Below are positions 10,661 through 22,215 of a stretch of 39,897 nt of DNA, piece after piece (within the stretch, counting starts at the first letter, position 1; each line of letters begins with the position of its first letter). This DNA comes from Paulinella micropora. Its lineage: Eukaryota > Cercozoa > Imbricatea > Euglyphida. The stretch is taken from assembly GCA_009731375.1 (NCBI GenBank), contig BJOX01000061.1:302549-342445 (forward strand). Reading direction: 5' to 3'. Made by a program: the position numbers and the translations under genes. Below the pieces are notes generated by a model, which worked only from the letters and a program-made list of their open reading frames with translations, did no database searches and had not been told where the DNA came from.

Positions 10661-11764
10661 GTGGGAGATGGATGGGCGAAGGAAAAGTACGGTGTGGGAT
10701 GGGAGAGCATAGTACGGGTAGGGGTAGTCAGCAGAGTGTGTGACCCCAGAGATAGATTAGTAGTAAGAGACAGACCTCAGCCCACCCACATAGTTAAGTT
10801 TGAAGACGAAGAAGAACGGATGTTGAATTCGGAAATCCACAAATATTCCGTGAAAGATCCCGAATACCCGTTGCAAAGTCCCGCTAATATGTTCTTATGC
10901 GATGACCGTATGGTGGCAGATGAGATTCGTGATTTTTATTTGTATGTAGACGTTAGAGTACCCAAAGATGTCATAGAGGCAGGTTTGACAGCTAAAGATG
11001 TTTTAGAAGGTATGAAAGCAGAACTAAAAGCTCTTCAATCCTTTAACACATACACATGGGTACCCCATAAGGAGGCAAGCAAGGCAGGAGTTAGTAAGAT
11101 AGTTAGATTGACATGGGTTCACAAAGTAAAGTTAGATGAGAACGGGAAAAAGTTCATAAAGTCTCGTTTAGCTTTACGGGGAGATATGTTAGAACCCGGT
11201 GTTAGCAATAACCCAGATCAGCTCTTTGTTCCTTGCGCCGCACACCATTCACTTTTATTTCTCGCCAAACTATCTGCCTGGCACAAACACAAACTATACT
11301 GCATAGATTTTAAAAATGCATACCTGAATGCTCGTATGAATGACCCTGGTTATGCATATGCGCCAGAGAGTGTAGACAGAGAAGGGCATGAGGGGATGAT
11401 ATGGCGTATAGATGGTGCCCTATATGGTGCACCTCAGGCAGGAAGAAGATGGTATGAGATATTAGCACCCAAGTTAGAGGAGCTAGGTTTTAGACTGCTA
11501 GATTCTGATTTATGTATGTTTGTAGAAAATGAAAAAGCTTTAAGAGAGGCGATGGTAGGGATATTTCATGTAGATGACTTGTTGTTCACAGCACCAAACA
11601 AACAAGCATATGAGCGTTTTGCGTCCGCATTAGAAAAACATTTCCCGCTCAAAAGACTCGGTATAGCCAGTGAATTCAAAGGAATAGAGATAGAGCAATG
11701 GAACGGGAAAATCATTTTGCATCAGCAAAAATATCAGCAGCAGATACTAAAAGAGGTAGGTTAG
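10661..11764 (+). pseudogene. Element 1 reverse transcriptase (stop at end of domain)
   Basis: A 367-codon open frame with the copia RT landmarks: KSRLALRGDMLEPGV, IDFKNAYLNARM (first catalytic Asp) and FHVDDLLF (VDD, in place of the more common YVDD). It ends at a TAG where element 2 has a tyrosine codon (EFGYGKSRPVSTP), so the stop is a lesion inside Pol. The stretch 10444-10660 upstream is a frame-broken linker. Confidence 0.85.
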
Positions 11765-11833
11765 GATTCTGCTAAACCCATCAGTACTCCAGCGCAAGAA
11801 CATTTCACGGAACCGAGGTCGGAATCAGCCAGC

Positions 11834-12504
11834 TTGCAAAAATTTTCAATTCCTAGTTTAGTTGGTCGTTTGCTATTTCTCGCGAAGATGACAAGGCCCG
11901 ATATAGAACAAGCACTAAATTCGGCAAGTGTCACGCAAACTATCGATAAGGGAATAACTTATGCGATGTTAGGCAGAATCTTTCGTTATTTAGTTAACTC
12001 TTATCGATGTTTAGCTTACCATGAGCCTAAGTCAGAGCAGGAAGGGCAAACCTATCCAAAACTTTCCATGTGGCCCGACGCGGCTCACAAAGTTTGTAAG
12101 AAAACAGGGAACTCCCGCACTGGATTCGTGATCCTATGGGGCAGCGATCCAGTTGCATGGTTATCAAAGCGACAGAGTCGCATCGCCCTAAGTTCCCATG
12201 CTGCTGAAATATTTGCAGCAACTGAGTGCATTAGAGAAGGACTTGCACTGAAACACATCACACAAGAACTAAACATAGCCCAAAAGAGCCCGATAGAATC
12301 TTAGCGGCAGAGAGGGGTATGTCAGGTAATAGAACTAAACACTTACCTTTAGAATTACACTTTATGCACCACCTACAGAGAGACGGTGAGATTAAGTTTG
12401 TAAAAGTAGGTACGAAGAAGCAGATAGGTGATGTAATGACAAAATATTTACCGAAAGAACAATTGGAGTATTTACTTAACAAATTTACGGTAAAGATCGA
12501 TTAA
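11834..12504 (+). pseudogene. Element 1 RNase H with deleted catalytic segment
   Basis: 11834-12304 gives LVGRLLFLAKMTRPDIEQAL and the RNase H motifs WPDAAHKV and LSSHAAEIFAA. Next to 12300 the stretch equivalent to LFEDNTQTI of element 2, which holds a catalytic Asp, is missing and the frame shifts. 12319-12504 resumes with NRTKHLPLELHF and ends KFTVKID. RNase H activity would be lost. Confidence 0.8.
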
Positions 12505-12944
12505 TTTCGGGATTTGCATGTCCACTCACTTATGTTTGCTTTGAGTGTTTTGTGCAGTTTGTTGCTTGTTGCAGCAGTTTTGTTTTGCGCATTTAAGTTG
12601 GGGATTGCCTCGCAGTTGCCGGCCTCGCATGGTAGTCCGAGTCGGCGATCCAGCCTCGGACTGCTCGACGCCCCTGCTTTTCTATCCTTCTTTCTGTCCT
12701 GGAATAGGAAATCTAAAAAATTTCAAATTTTTGCTACCCTCTACGGGAAGCGCTTGCAAATTTTTGAACACATATATACTTCATACATGTTACTGCATGC
12801 GTGACTACATATATACATACATAGAGGATATGATGAAATTGGGAGTTGATGACCTTCGGGTTACCCATAACTGATCCTCACCACTATTTTTCCATATTAC
12901 ACACTGGCCACTAATATAGCCTATGACTTGCGACTAAGGGGGAG
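12505..12944 (+). other. Element 1 3' noncoding region with polypurine tract
   Basis: About 430 bp between the pol stop and the LTR, matching the same interval in elements 2 and 3 in position. It includes the shared segment ctctacgggaagcgcttgca and ends in the polypurine tract AAGGGGGAG (12936-12944), the usual plus-strand primer site. The open frames at 12514-12874 are not supported as genes. Confidence 0.65.
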
Positions 12945-13788
12945 CGTTGTAATGTACTATTAATAACCGTTACTCCACCTAGTCAATTTACCGGTAATTT
13001 GGATAGTCTTAGTCATAGGCAGGTTCATAGGCAGGACAGTTATTAATACCTTTATTACTGACAAGGACACTTTCTAGAGTATTCGCGAATCATAGTCTGG
13101 AATGCCTAGAATCAAATGAGTATTACCATTCTGTTAAGGTCATAACATTTTGTGTGACCCAAAGTTATGAAAAGTCTTTTCTTCGGTTATTCTTTACCCT
13201 TAGCGGGGTAGCTTCCCTAAACTCTGCGTTTGAGAGATAGATTACGTTGTGCCAGTCCAAAAGCCCAAAACAAACAGCTCGAGAAGTTCCGTCATGCTCT
13301 ACCAGTGACACTGGAGCAAATCCCGGCTAACACATGAACCAAGTTCCGCCACGCAGCAATGTGGCTGCCGTCATGTGCCATCATGCGCACAGTTCAACAC
13401 AGGTCTCCATAAGTCCCAAAGAGTGGGAAGCAAAAGGAACAATTCACTGACACCACACAGACACGCCAGGACACGTACAGGACAAGTGAGGCAAACATAG
13501 CTCCATGAGCACAGCTCAACACAGGAAAAATGTCCCGTAAAACACGGTGAAATTTGTGTATGTTTTCAGCCATGATAGACTGAATGTTCTGCCTATGTCT
13601 ATCTCAACCTGTGCTCTCATTTATATAACATCTCATCTTGCTATAGAGTGGGCTCTGGGCTACTCAATGCCGGTGCATCTGAGGCTAGCTGGCCTCTTGA
13701 ATAAAATCTGAATGCCCCTTGGCTCAGGCTTTACATAAAACACTAACACACCACATACCTATAATGTGTGTTCTGTTGGACCTCAAAG
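12945..13788 (+). repeat. Element 1 3' LTR (844 bp)
   Basis: Begins CGTTGTAATG directly after the polypurine tract and ends CCTCAAAG, the same terminal bases that target duplications define for elements 2 and 3. A TATA-like TTTATATAAC lies at 13619-13628. No 5' partner is in the window, so the ends rest on analogy. It is more than twice as long as the other two LTRs and differs from them in sequence. Confidence 0.65.
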
Positions 13789-13795
13789 ATCTCTT

Positions 13796-14137
13796 CGTTG
13801 GTCATAGCTGTTTCAATTTTAATCACCGTTACGTGGATAGTTGATTTGTCAATTGGACGGCCCGGGACAGTCAACAATGCCAATCTTAACTGTAAGGACT
13901 TAATACATCATTTACCAGTCATAATTATAACTACATAACTGGTCATCTAAGGTAGTCAGTTTTGTGACGTGGCAGCTTCTGTGTGACGTGGCAGATTCTC
14001 CCGCGGTTAGTTCAGTTCTCTTACTTATACGAGTTATTAAAGTGCGTTTCCTTACTGCGAGACAGTCTTGCTAGAGTAGCCCGGAGTGATCCTGAAAGGG
14101 ATCGGTAAAGGTTCCCGATCGAGCGAGTCTCTCAAAG
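13796..14137 (+). repeat. Element 2 5' LTR
   Basis: 342 bp, starts CGTTGGTCAT and ends CTCTCAAAG, matching 21099-21441. It is followed by GTCATGAGCCTTGG, the position expected for the primer-binding site; I could not match it to a tRNA 3' end. Element 3 shares AGCCTTG at the same place. Confidence 0.92.
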
Positions 14138-14140
14138 GTC

Positions 14141-15745
14141 ATGAGCCTTGGAACCGAGAAGACTATGGGTTTAAAGCAAGAGTACATCCCGCAGTTGGAT
14201 GGTACCACTCGGAACTATTCCGACTTCCGTTACACGATAGAGAACTATGCCAAGGGCATCAGTGGCTGGCATGGGGAGTGCGTAGCGCTGGCGTTCCAAG
14301 ACCCAGCTAAAGCTAAGGTTAAATATCCCTACGATCCTGCGAAAGCAATCGAAGTAGAGGAAAGGGAGTTGCCAGAAGAGCCAGAGTCAGAGGACACCCC
14401 TGACTCCGACCCAGAAGATGAAGGAAGCCAGTCAGACAGCGGTAGACAGAGACCCAAAACGAAGAAAGATGACAGCAAGACAACCGCAGAAGACAAACCG
14501 AAAGATTGGGCAAGGATGTCAGACGAACAGAAGAAGCAGTGAAAAGATAAGAGAGCTAAGAGACTGAAGCGAGAGAAAAGAAAACAGTCCAAACGAGCTC
14601 ACACATTGAGAGTAAGATGCATACAGAAGGAGAAGAAGCATTATGAACGCATGCGAACTTTACAACTCATTCTGTCTGTTGCCTTTTCTCACCCTGTTGT
14701 TGTTTGATATCTGCGCACTAAAACAGTGAAAGGACCGATAGAACTAATAAAGGCAGTTAGGGCAAAGTTCGGTTCAATCTCCGGAGTCAGCAAAAATATC
14801 AAAGCACAAATTTTCGAGAACATGTACCCCAAACCCGGACAGAATGTGGATGTATGGTTAAATGACTACATCGCCATGAAAGGAGAGGTTGAGAGTCATA
14901 GAACACACCCATTTGATGAGGATGACCTTATAAGAAGCCTGCTTGCTAAGCTCGCAAGACACCCGGCATATGGAGAGAGTTTCAAAGCACTTCACTACAA
15001 CCTACCACCTAACCTAAGACCCAAATTTGACGACTTAGTCGATAGTGCGAGAAACACATGGGCATTGTGGAGAAAGGACAAGTGGAAGGGAGAAGAGGAG
15101 GGAGAGAGAGTGAACAAGAGCACGAGGCAGCTGAAGAAGGAGACAAACCTCATGCTAGATGATCAGGAAGATGAAGGGGATGGGGGTAAGGGCAAGTACA
15201 GAAAGCTTAAGAAGGAGGAATGGTGGCTGAAAGTTACGTGTTTCGCGTGTCACAAGAAAGGTCATACGAAGAAGTATTGCCCAGACACTAAGGCCAAGAA
15301 ACAAAACCAAGAGAGAGATGATAAACTCAAGCAAGAGAAGGGCAAGAGAAAGGGAAAGACACACAACAAGAAGAACAAGCCTAAGAAGGATATAGCTCCA
15401 CTGGGAGAGGAGGAAGAAGAAGAAAAAGAAGAGTCAGACGAAGACGCATTACTCATTATTATGGGGGGAAGTGAGTCAGGAGAAAATGACGACGAAGAGG
15501 AGCCTGAAAGATCAGGGAGAGGGAATGCCCAGGCTGGGGAACCCCAGTCTGTGCCAGGTGTTCAACAAAGTGGGGCCCAAAGGGAGAGCGTCGAGTCTGG
15601 GGAACCCCAGACCGAGCCAGGTGTTCGTTCCCCACAGGCAGAACGTAAGAGAGTTAGGAGTCCTAACCCCAGTTTAGCCCCTCTACCCTCATTAAACAAA
15701 ACTACTAAAACTCAGGCCACAAACATACCAAAGCACCCCCCATAG
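14141..15745 (+). pseudogene. Element 2 Gag with two in-frame TGA codons
   Basis: One reading frame runs from ATG 14141 (or 14165) to 15745, interrupted by TGA at 14540 and at about 14706. The N-terminal part (YSDFRYTIENYAKGISGWHG) is shared with element 3. The middle (FENMYPKPGQNVDVWLNDY) is the copia gag/UBN2-like region. Near 15237-15282 is a nucleic-acid-binding zinc knuckle CFACHKKGHTKKYC (CX2CX4HX4C). A Lys- and Glu-rich tail follows. In element 3 the second TGA position is a CAA (VVQYL), so the stop is probably a lesion rather than recoding. Confidence 0.8.
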
Positions 15746-15892
15746 CATCAAGCGTTTGACACCTCAACCCCTCCACTCAGTCTAGCTAGCTATAGCCGAG
15801 AGAGGCCCCGTTCTCTGACGTGTCATTGGAAAAACAAAAGGAATACCCCTTGTCAGATTTCGCTTGAACATGATAAGAAAGGGCCTAATTCC

Positions 15893-16282
15893 GTGCAAGC
15901 TTCGCGTATGGTTTTCGGGGAATACTGCGGATATCACGCTAAAAATCAGGACCCAGAGTACCCTTTACTTGTCAGCCCCAACCTCCGACCCCCCAAATCA
16001 CCTTATTATCCAGACGAGAGAGGTTTAATAGCTGATGCGAAAGCGAGAGGGTTAGTGATACCACACAATCTCACTACCACTTTCACTGAACAATCTCCAC
16101 AGAGGGTAAGAGAGAGGGAGAAGAATAAGGCGAGAGGGGAAGTAAGGGGGAGTCAGGTCCAGGGAACAGCACCGCAAACACCCACATCACATCGACACCT
16201 CACACCACACCACAAGCGCGCACATGCGACACGCCAAGACAGAGTGAGGGTGGCGATGAGGAAGAAGATGAAGAAGAGATAG
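15893..16282 (+). pseudogene. Element 2 gag-pol linker segment
   Basis: Carries YHAKNQDPEYP and RPPKSPYYPDERGL, the lineage-specific segment also present in elements 1 and 3 upstream of the protease. Function unknown. It ends at a TAG. 16342-16710 is another linker frame, acidic then basic, with PPIITFKDIAQLAQKL, which also has counterparts in the other elements. Confidence 0.6.
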
Positions 16283-16697
16283 ATGAGTATGATCCTGACA
16301 ATGATTCCCGATATTCAGATGAAATAAGACATGATGATGCCATGGCAGCATGTATGGATGATTCTGACATTGACACGGAATATCTGCAATTCACGCGAAA
16401 AGGGAATGTTCGGAAATACATACAGAAGCATAAGAAGGAGACTCACGATGTGAGTGGGAGTCCGGCATCTGCCGGACTGCCCAGTGTTGTTGCAGGGACC
16501 GGGGAGTCCAAGAGGGAACGGCGGGGAGGCACACAACCAGGTCCAACACCACAAGCTCAGCCACACATCAACACACCACCCATCATTACGTTCAAAGACA
16601 TAGCACAGCTCGCTCAAAAACTCACCACAACATGCATCGGAGAAAGCAATGGTGAGGTGAAGAGAGTGAGTGAGGGGAAGTTAGTGCTAGACGAGAT

Positions 16698-17317
16698 GTG
16701 GTTAGAGTGATAGAGGGAGTGTATATTGCACACGCAGTTAGGACGACATTATCCCCACCAACACAAACCCAAGACACCCACACCACTCAGCCACCAACAC
16801 CATCAAAACACAAAGACAGCAGACAGAACTATGCATTAGTGTTAGATGGGGAAGGTGGGCGAGATAGGAAAATCACGATAGTTCAGGACAGTGGGTCTTC
16901 TAGAGACATAGCCTGCAATCCCGAAATATTACATGACATCAAGTCAGTACCCCCTATTAAGCTAGTAACAGGTAACGGAGAGTGATAGGGCAGGAGGGGA
17001 CAGCAAGGGTAACACGCATCAACGGACACGGTAAACCGGTTACGGTGTCAAGGCCTATGCTACTTGACACTAGGTTACCCGTGAATATTGCGTCGACCGG
17101 CAGGATGGATCACATCCATCATCGGTCTGTCGTTCATCAGAATGGACAGTTACTTATTCTAAAACACCCCGTAAGGATTGAGGAGAGAGACGTGCTAGTA
17201 AGAGGCAGACTCATGTCAACCCTCCTTTACAGGTGGGATGACGAGTTTGACACTCCATTAGACATCAACGACCGTTACGAGCCTCCACACAAGCAAACTA
17301 GAGAGGTAGTGGGGTGA
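16698..17317 (+). pseudogene. Element 2 aspartic protease (frame-split)
   Basis: 16698-16985 contains the active-site motif VQDSGSSRDIACNP and LVTGNGE. 16982-17317 continues in another frame with LLDTRLPVNIASTGRMDH and RLMSTLLYRWDDEFDTP. The join falls right after GNGE, where both other elements also show disruption nearby. The product would cleave the Gag-Pol polyprotein. Confidence 0.75.
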
Positions 17318-18402
17318 AAGGGGAGGGAAACCCCAAGAGAGAGAGAGAGAGAGAGACGAGTGTAGTAACGCTGTATGCGTCTTATCCCCGCAAGCCAGGT
17401 TCAGTCAAGAAGGTAGATATAGAATTGTTCCACTATGCTTGTGGACACTATAGCGTTAAGAAGATGGGAGCTTTGGCGAATGCATTAGGCATAAAGCTAG
17501 TAGGAGACGAGATGAAAGTAGAGTACTGTGAAACCTGCATGATAGGTAAGGCGAAGCAGTAGGCTAGGTTTAAGGTCAATAGGATAGAGAGCGCTAGTAA
17601 GCCAGGAGTAGTACTGCACATAGACACCGGGACGTGGTCAGCACGTTCAATACACGGGAAGAGACATAAATTTTCTGTTACGGATGATTACTCGTTGTTT
17701 ATTAAAGATTATTATCTTTCGCATAAGAACGAATTTATTGACTGCATTAAGCAGGCGGTAGCATTTTACGAGAGACAGACAGGAAATAGAGTTAGAGAGA
17801 TAAGGTGTGATCAGGAGTTTGATATCCCGAAAGAAGTGATAGAGTGGTGGAAGCCGAGGCAGTTTATATGGAAGACCTCAGCAACGGGGGACAAGGATGG
17901 AAACCCCATAGCTGAGAAAGCTAATGATATAACGGCAGGAGCCGCAAGGGCTATGCGGTATCATGCCCATCTGCCCATTTCATTTTGGGCAGAAATGGAG
18001 CATTCTGCCACCACCCTCCACAACATCTTGCCCGCCACTCATGGGCCAAGAAAAAGGATAACCCACCTCAGACCATTAGGATGCATGGGAGTTATGTACA
18101 CAGGTAAAGGTAGAAAAAGTCAGTTTAGAGGAAAGAAGGTCATGCAAGTAGGGTATGACTTGTTTAGGGAGTTATACAGAGTGTGGGACGGTAGGAAGGT
18201 GATAGCAGGAGCTAGAAACGTGCGGTTTAATCCGTACATGATAGGTAAGGAAGCACATCCAGATAGGACAGTAGAGTGGGATGAGGATGTAGCTGAGGGG
18301 GAGAGTGAGAGTAAGGATGTCGATGTCGAACAGACACACCACAACCTCCACCACCACAGCCACCACCACCCACACACAAAAGGACACGACACAGACTCAT
18401 GA
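17314..18402 (+). pseudogene. Element 2 integrase (internal stop)
   Basis: 17314-17562 holds the zinc domain (FHYACGH, CETCMIGKAK) and ends at TAG 17560. The catalytic core continues after it, with the first Asp in LHIDTGTW (one residue shorter than in the other elements), the second in IRCDQEFD and Glu in NPIAEKANDI. The uninterrupted part is 17695-18402. A frame change near 18400 leads into the Asp/His-rich linker before RT. 18403-18843 holds no intact frame. Confidence 0.78.
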
Positions 18403-18843
18403 CGATGACGACTCATATGACCATGTCGATGATGTTAGTCAGTCAGACAGTCAACAAGAGCAGGGTATGGAGGGGACACAGACAGCTTAGATCACAAACA
18501 CAAACCAACACAAGATAGCTTCTCTACACAGGACATCGACACAACATCGGCAGGTACACCCCATCCCACCGACACAACCCCACAGACAACCAACACAGGA
18601 CTAGGACACGCACACGCACTCACAGATGCATCTGATCCACAGACACAACACGAGAGAAGAGCATATGAAGAGAGTGAGCAGCCTAGCAAAGGAAGAACAT
18701 GGGAGCAAAGTGATAAGATCACAGAAGCTAACATAGTTCACGAAGGAAAGAGAGCAAGACGACAAGCACAACAACCACAATCACGACCGCATACTGAACT
18801 AAAACGAGAACGAAAGGTAGTTGAGGTTCAAGAACTAGAGGGA

Positions 18844-20667
18844 GTGAGAGTGAGAGTCCCTGCAAGAGAGTGGGGAGAGGAGTGGGCAGAGAAAACTTAC
18901 GGAGAAGGATGGGAGAGCAAAGTACGCATAGGAATAGTGAAGCAGAAATGTGCCCCCAAAGACAGGTTAACAGTTAGAAAACAACCTAAGCCATATCAGT
19001 TTGTACAGTTTGAAGACAAACTAAAGAAGATGCTAGATTCAGAGATCAGCAAGTACAGGGTAAGTGAGGGAGAGTCAGTATTGCCTGCCGGAGAGTTGGA
19101 GAGTGCTATGTTATGTCATGAAAGATGCCTTTTGCTTTATCTTAACATTCGTGTGCCGAAAGAGATAGCAGAGCAGGGTATGACAGCGAAAGATTTGCAA
19201 GAAGGCATGAAGAAGGAGATACAGTCCCTTAAAGACTGTAAGACATACACTTGGGTTAACTATAGTGAAGCCAAAAAGGCTGGAGTTAGCAAGATAGTTA
19301 GGCTCACATGGGTTCATAAAGTGAAGATAGACGAGAACAATAGGAAGTTTGTTAAGTCTAGACTAGCTTTGAGGGGAGACATGTTAGAGCCAGGTGTTAG
19401 TTTTAACCCCGACCAGTTGTTTGTTCCTTGTGCCTCGCATCGCTCACTGCTAATACTTGCAAAGCTTGCTGCTTGGCATGGCCATAAGCTGTATGGTGTT
19501 GATTTCAAGAATGCCTACCTCAATGCGCGAATGCATGACCCTGTGTTTGCATATGCTCCTGATGGGTTAGACAGAGAGGGGCATGAGGGGATGATTTTGC
19601 GTATTGATGGTGCTTTGTATGGCGCGCCACAAGCAGGCCGTAGATGGTATGAGATATTAGCCCCGAAGTTAAAGGAGCTTGGTTTTAGGCTTTTAGACTC
19701 AGACCTCTGTATGTTTGTTGAGAATGACAAGCCCATAAGAGAAGCCATAGTGGCGATTTTTCATGTAGATGACTTCATCTTTACGGCGCCTAGCATGAAC
19801 GCGTATGAAGATTTTGCAAGTGCTTTGGAGAAGCATTTCCCCCTAAAACGGCTAGGAGTTGCAAGGGAGTTCAAAGGGATTGAAATAGTACAGGAAGGAG
19901 GTCACCAACGTAAGTACCAGTTACAGGTGTTAAGGGAGTTTGGGTATGGTAAGTCCCGCCCCGTAAGCACCCCTGCACTAGATCAGTTGCCCTTAGCTAT
20001 GTCCGATGATGCAGCGTTGCGTAAGTTCGCTATAGCTAGCATAGTTGGTAGTCTTCTTTATTTAGCTAAGATGACTAGGCCGGATATAGAACAGGCGCTC
20101 AATACAGCTAGTGTTATGCAAACCATAGATAAGGGAGTCGCTTATGCCATGTTAGGAATGATATTGCGGTATTTAATCGGCTCATTTTGCGGTTTAGCAT
20201 TTCCCGGGCCTAAATCCTCGCAAGAGGGTCAATCCTATGCAAAAGTCACGTTATGGCCTGATGCGGCCCATAAAGTTTGCAATAAGACAGGAAAGTCACG
20301 TACAGGATACGTAATTCTATGGGGAGCGGATCCTATAGGTTGGCTTTCTAAGAGACAGAGTAGGATAGCACTTAGTTCGAATGATGCTGAAATATTTGCA
20401 GCAGCAGAATGTATTAGAGAGGGTCTAGCTGTAGGTCATGTTAGACAGGAACTCGGAATTCTGCAAACAGGTCCGGTTGAATTATTTGAGGATAATACCC
20501 AAACAATTCTCGCAGGCAAACGGGGATTATCCGGACCACGCACCAAACATATACCTCTCGAACTACATTTCATACATCAGATAAAGTTTGTTAAATTCAG
20601 TACTAAGAAACAAATCGGTGATCTACTCACCAAACCATTACCTCGTGATCAGTTCTGTATCTATTGA
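18844..20667 (+). CDS. Element 2 reverse transcriptase/RNase H (607 aa, intact frame)
   Basis: The best-preserved coding sequence of the three elements. RT: SRLALRGDMLEPGVSF, GVDFKNAYLNARM (catalytic Asp) and FHVDDFIF (VDD). Connection: TRPDIEQALNTASV. RNase H: LWPDAAHKV, SSNDAEIFAAAE, FEDNTQTI and RTKHIPLELHF, giving the D-E-D set. It would copy element RNA into cDNA and degrade the RNA strand in cytoplasmic particles. The C-terminus is short (DQFCIY), because a small deletion removes the end seen in elements 1 and 3 (LLNKFTV), and a four-residue segment (RDGE) after FIHQ is also missing. The first ATG lies inside a linker; in the intact element this would be the C-terminal part of Pol. Confidence 0.9.
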   Translation: MRVRVPAREWGEEWAEKTYGEGWESKVRIGIVKQKCAPKDRLTVRKQPKPYQFVQFEDKLKKMLDSEISKYRVSEGESVLPAGELESAMLCHERCLLLYLNIRVPKEIAEQGMTAKDLQEGMKKEIQSLKDCKTYTWVNYSEAKKAGVSKIVRLTWVHKVKIDENNRKFVKSRLALRGDMLEPGVSFNPDQLFVPCASHRSLLILAKLAAWHGHKLYGVDFKNAYLNARMHDPVFAYAPDGLDREGHEGMILRIDGALYGAPQAGRRWYEILAPKLKELGFRLLDSDLCMFVENDKPIREAIVAIFHVDDFIFTAPSMNAYEDFASALEKHFPLKRLGVAREFKGIEIVQEGGHQRKYQLQVLREFGYGKSRPVSTPALDQLPLAMSDDAALRKFAIASIVGSLLYLAKMTRPDIEQALNTASVMQTIDKGVAYAMLGMILRYLIGSFCGLAFPGPKSSQEGQSYAKVTLWPDAAHKVCNKTGKSRTGYVILWGADPIGWLSKRQSRIALSSNDAEIFAAAECIREGLAVGHVRQELGILQTGPVELFEDNTQTILAGKRGLSGPRTKHIPLELHFIHQIKFVKFSTKKQIGDLLTKPLPRDQFCIY

Positions 20668-20681
20668 ACTAAGTCACGGTC

Positions 20682-20706
20682 ATCATTCCGGAATCCCCGG
20701 AATGAT
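20682..20706 (+). other. Conserved hairpin in element 2 3' region
   Basis: Perfect inverted repeat ATCATTCCGG / CCGGAATGAT with a 5-nt AATCC loop, about 15 bp after the pol stop. The same stem and loop occur in element 3 at 23021-23045, at the same place relative to pol. Confidence 0.8.
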
Positions 20707-21098
20707 CGCAGGTGTTTCACCGATGTTTTGTGTTTTGTTCTTCTTTGTGTTTTCTTTTGCGCGAGTGTGTCCTCTCCTATAGGTGTTGATCTGGGCGCCC
20801 GTGGCGATCGGATCGTAGGATCGAGGCCGTTGGTGGCGGGCCTTCGGAGTCTTGCCGGGACTCGGGTGGCGGGTGGCGACCCCAACCAGACATTTTCGGC
20901 GACCGGTGGCAGGGGAGATCGGACAAGTTACCTTCTACGCAAAGAACTGATCGCTTACTTTCTTTTCACTTTTTTCACACACCTCTACTATATTTATATA
21001 TATAATTTTTCTAGACTTTTGATACCCCTTACGGGAAGCGCTTGCAATAAGACACTTATGACGGATAGTTATAGCATTGACAAATAACTAAGGGGAAG
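20707..21098 (+). other. Element 2 3' noncoding region and polypurine tract
   Basis: About 390 bp without a supported gene, similar along its length to element 3 (22616-23020, reversed). It ends TGACAAATAACTAAGGGGAAG, whose last nine bases are the polypurine tract. Confidence 0.75.
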
Positions 21099-21441
21099 CG
21101 TTGGTCATAGCTGTTTCAATTTTAATTACCGTTACGTGGATAGTTGATTTGTCAATTGGACGGCCCGGGACAGTCAACAATGCCAATGTTAACTGTAAGG
21201 ACTTAATACATCATTTACCAGTCATAATTATAACTACATAACTTGGTCATCTAAGCTAGTCAGTTTTGTGACGTGGTAGCTTCTGTGTGACGTGGCAGAT
21301 TCTCCCGCGGTTAGTTCAGTTCTCTTACTTATACGAGTTATTAAAGTGCGTTTCCTTGCTGCGAGACAGTCTTGCTAGAGTAGCCCGGAGTGATCCTGAA
21401 AGGGATCGGTAAAGGTTCCCGATCGAGCGAGTCTCTCAAAG
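21099..21441 (+). repeat. Element 2 3' LTR
   Basis: 343 bp, near-identical to 13796-14137, followed directly by the CTCTT target duplication. Confidence 0.92.
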
Positions 21442-21446
21442 CTCTT

Positions 21447-22210
21447 GTCGTCCCGGCTTGACTCTTGCATCAACACTAAACTGAACAAAAGGAATAATTA
21501 GTTGCCATCGAAAAGAGCAACATCACCAGCATGCAAACAGACCCAAAAGAAACATGTCTGTAAAGTTGTCCAACGGTGCATGCAATGAAAACAATTTGTG
21601 AGTAGGTAAAAGATGAAGGTACGTGAAGAGCAAAAACAGCTGCAAGCAACGCCAGCCGGCCCTTCCACGACCCGAAGCTGTCCAATGTCCAAACAGCCCC
21701 AGACCCTCCCACCATACAAAGTCAGTGTGCTTACAAATAGCTCCACTTTGCAGGAAAAGGTCTCAAAAGCCTGAAACAAGCCTTCCTGTCCCACCGGGGT
21801 CCCAACTTGCCACGCAAAACAGCAAACCTGCTGCCTGCCCCAACCCCAAAACAAAAAACAGTCACCAACGCTCGGGTTCGCCATATCTGGCTGTACAGCC
21901 TCAGGTGCCTCCCCTTGCCATAATCCTCTACACTTGTGCTTCGTCAGAGCAACAAACGTGGGGGTAACTAAAGTTAATCCCTCCAACACCCCGTTATCAT
22001 CAACCCATGGTTACAACACCTGATCAGGAAAAATAAAACAACATTACATGTGTGGCAGCCACACGGCTGATAAACATAATTCCCACACACCCTACTACTG
22101 GCTTCGCGATATTGTACGCTTGGCTCCCGTTTTCGGGCACTTTCCGGATCGGTGTCACATAGATTAAAAGAGGTAGCGAGCCCCTACCCAACCATAGACC
22201 TTCAGCCCCT
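21447..22210. other. Intervening sequence between elements 2 and 3
   Basis: 764 bp of single-copy-looking sequence. The longest open frames (21498-21989 minus, 21623-21967 plus) show no recognisable domain and I do not call them genes. Confidence 0.4.
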
Positions 22211-22215
22211 GAGAC

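Larger units (their letters stand above)
7800..13788 (+). mobile_element. Copia element 1: 5'-truncated LTR retrotransposon
   Basis: Order protease - integrase - RT - RNase H, the Ty1/copia order. Similarity to elements 2 and 3 begins near 7800 with the SPYYPDERGL segment upstream of the protease; the 5' LTR and gag are absent. The coding region carries frameshifts near 8615 and 8950, a stop at 11762, and a deletion in RNase H near 12300. The polypurine tract AAGGGGGAG (12936-12944) is followed by a CGTT-starting LTR that ends AAAG at 13788. Element 2 sits two bases further on. Confidence 0.88.
13791..21446 (+). mobile_element. Copia element 2: full-length LTR retrotransposon
   Basis: Bounded by LTRs of 342 and 343 bp and by a 5-bp target duplication CTCTT (13791-13795 and 21442-21446). 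Internal order: gag with a CCHC knuckle, protease, integrase, RT, RNase H, noncoding tail, polypurine tract AAGGGGAAG (21090-21098). The LTRs differ by five substitutions and one indel (about 1.5 percent), so insertion is fairly recent. The gag, protease and integrase frames contain stops and frameshifts. The RT/RNase H frame is intact. Confidence 0.93.

Noticed and set aside
14540-14710. Programmed stop readthrough in element 2 gag
   Set aside because: The second TGA aligns with a CAA codon in element 3 and the element has further frameshifts, so a lesion is simpler.
21498-21989. 163-codon minus-strand frame between elements 2 and 3
   Set aside because: Cys/Phe-rich with no domain, and opposing frames are open as well; not enough to call a gene.
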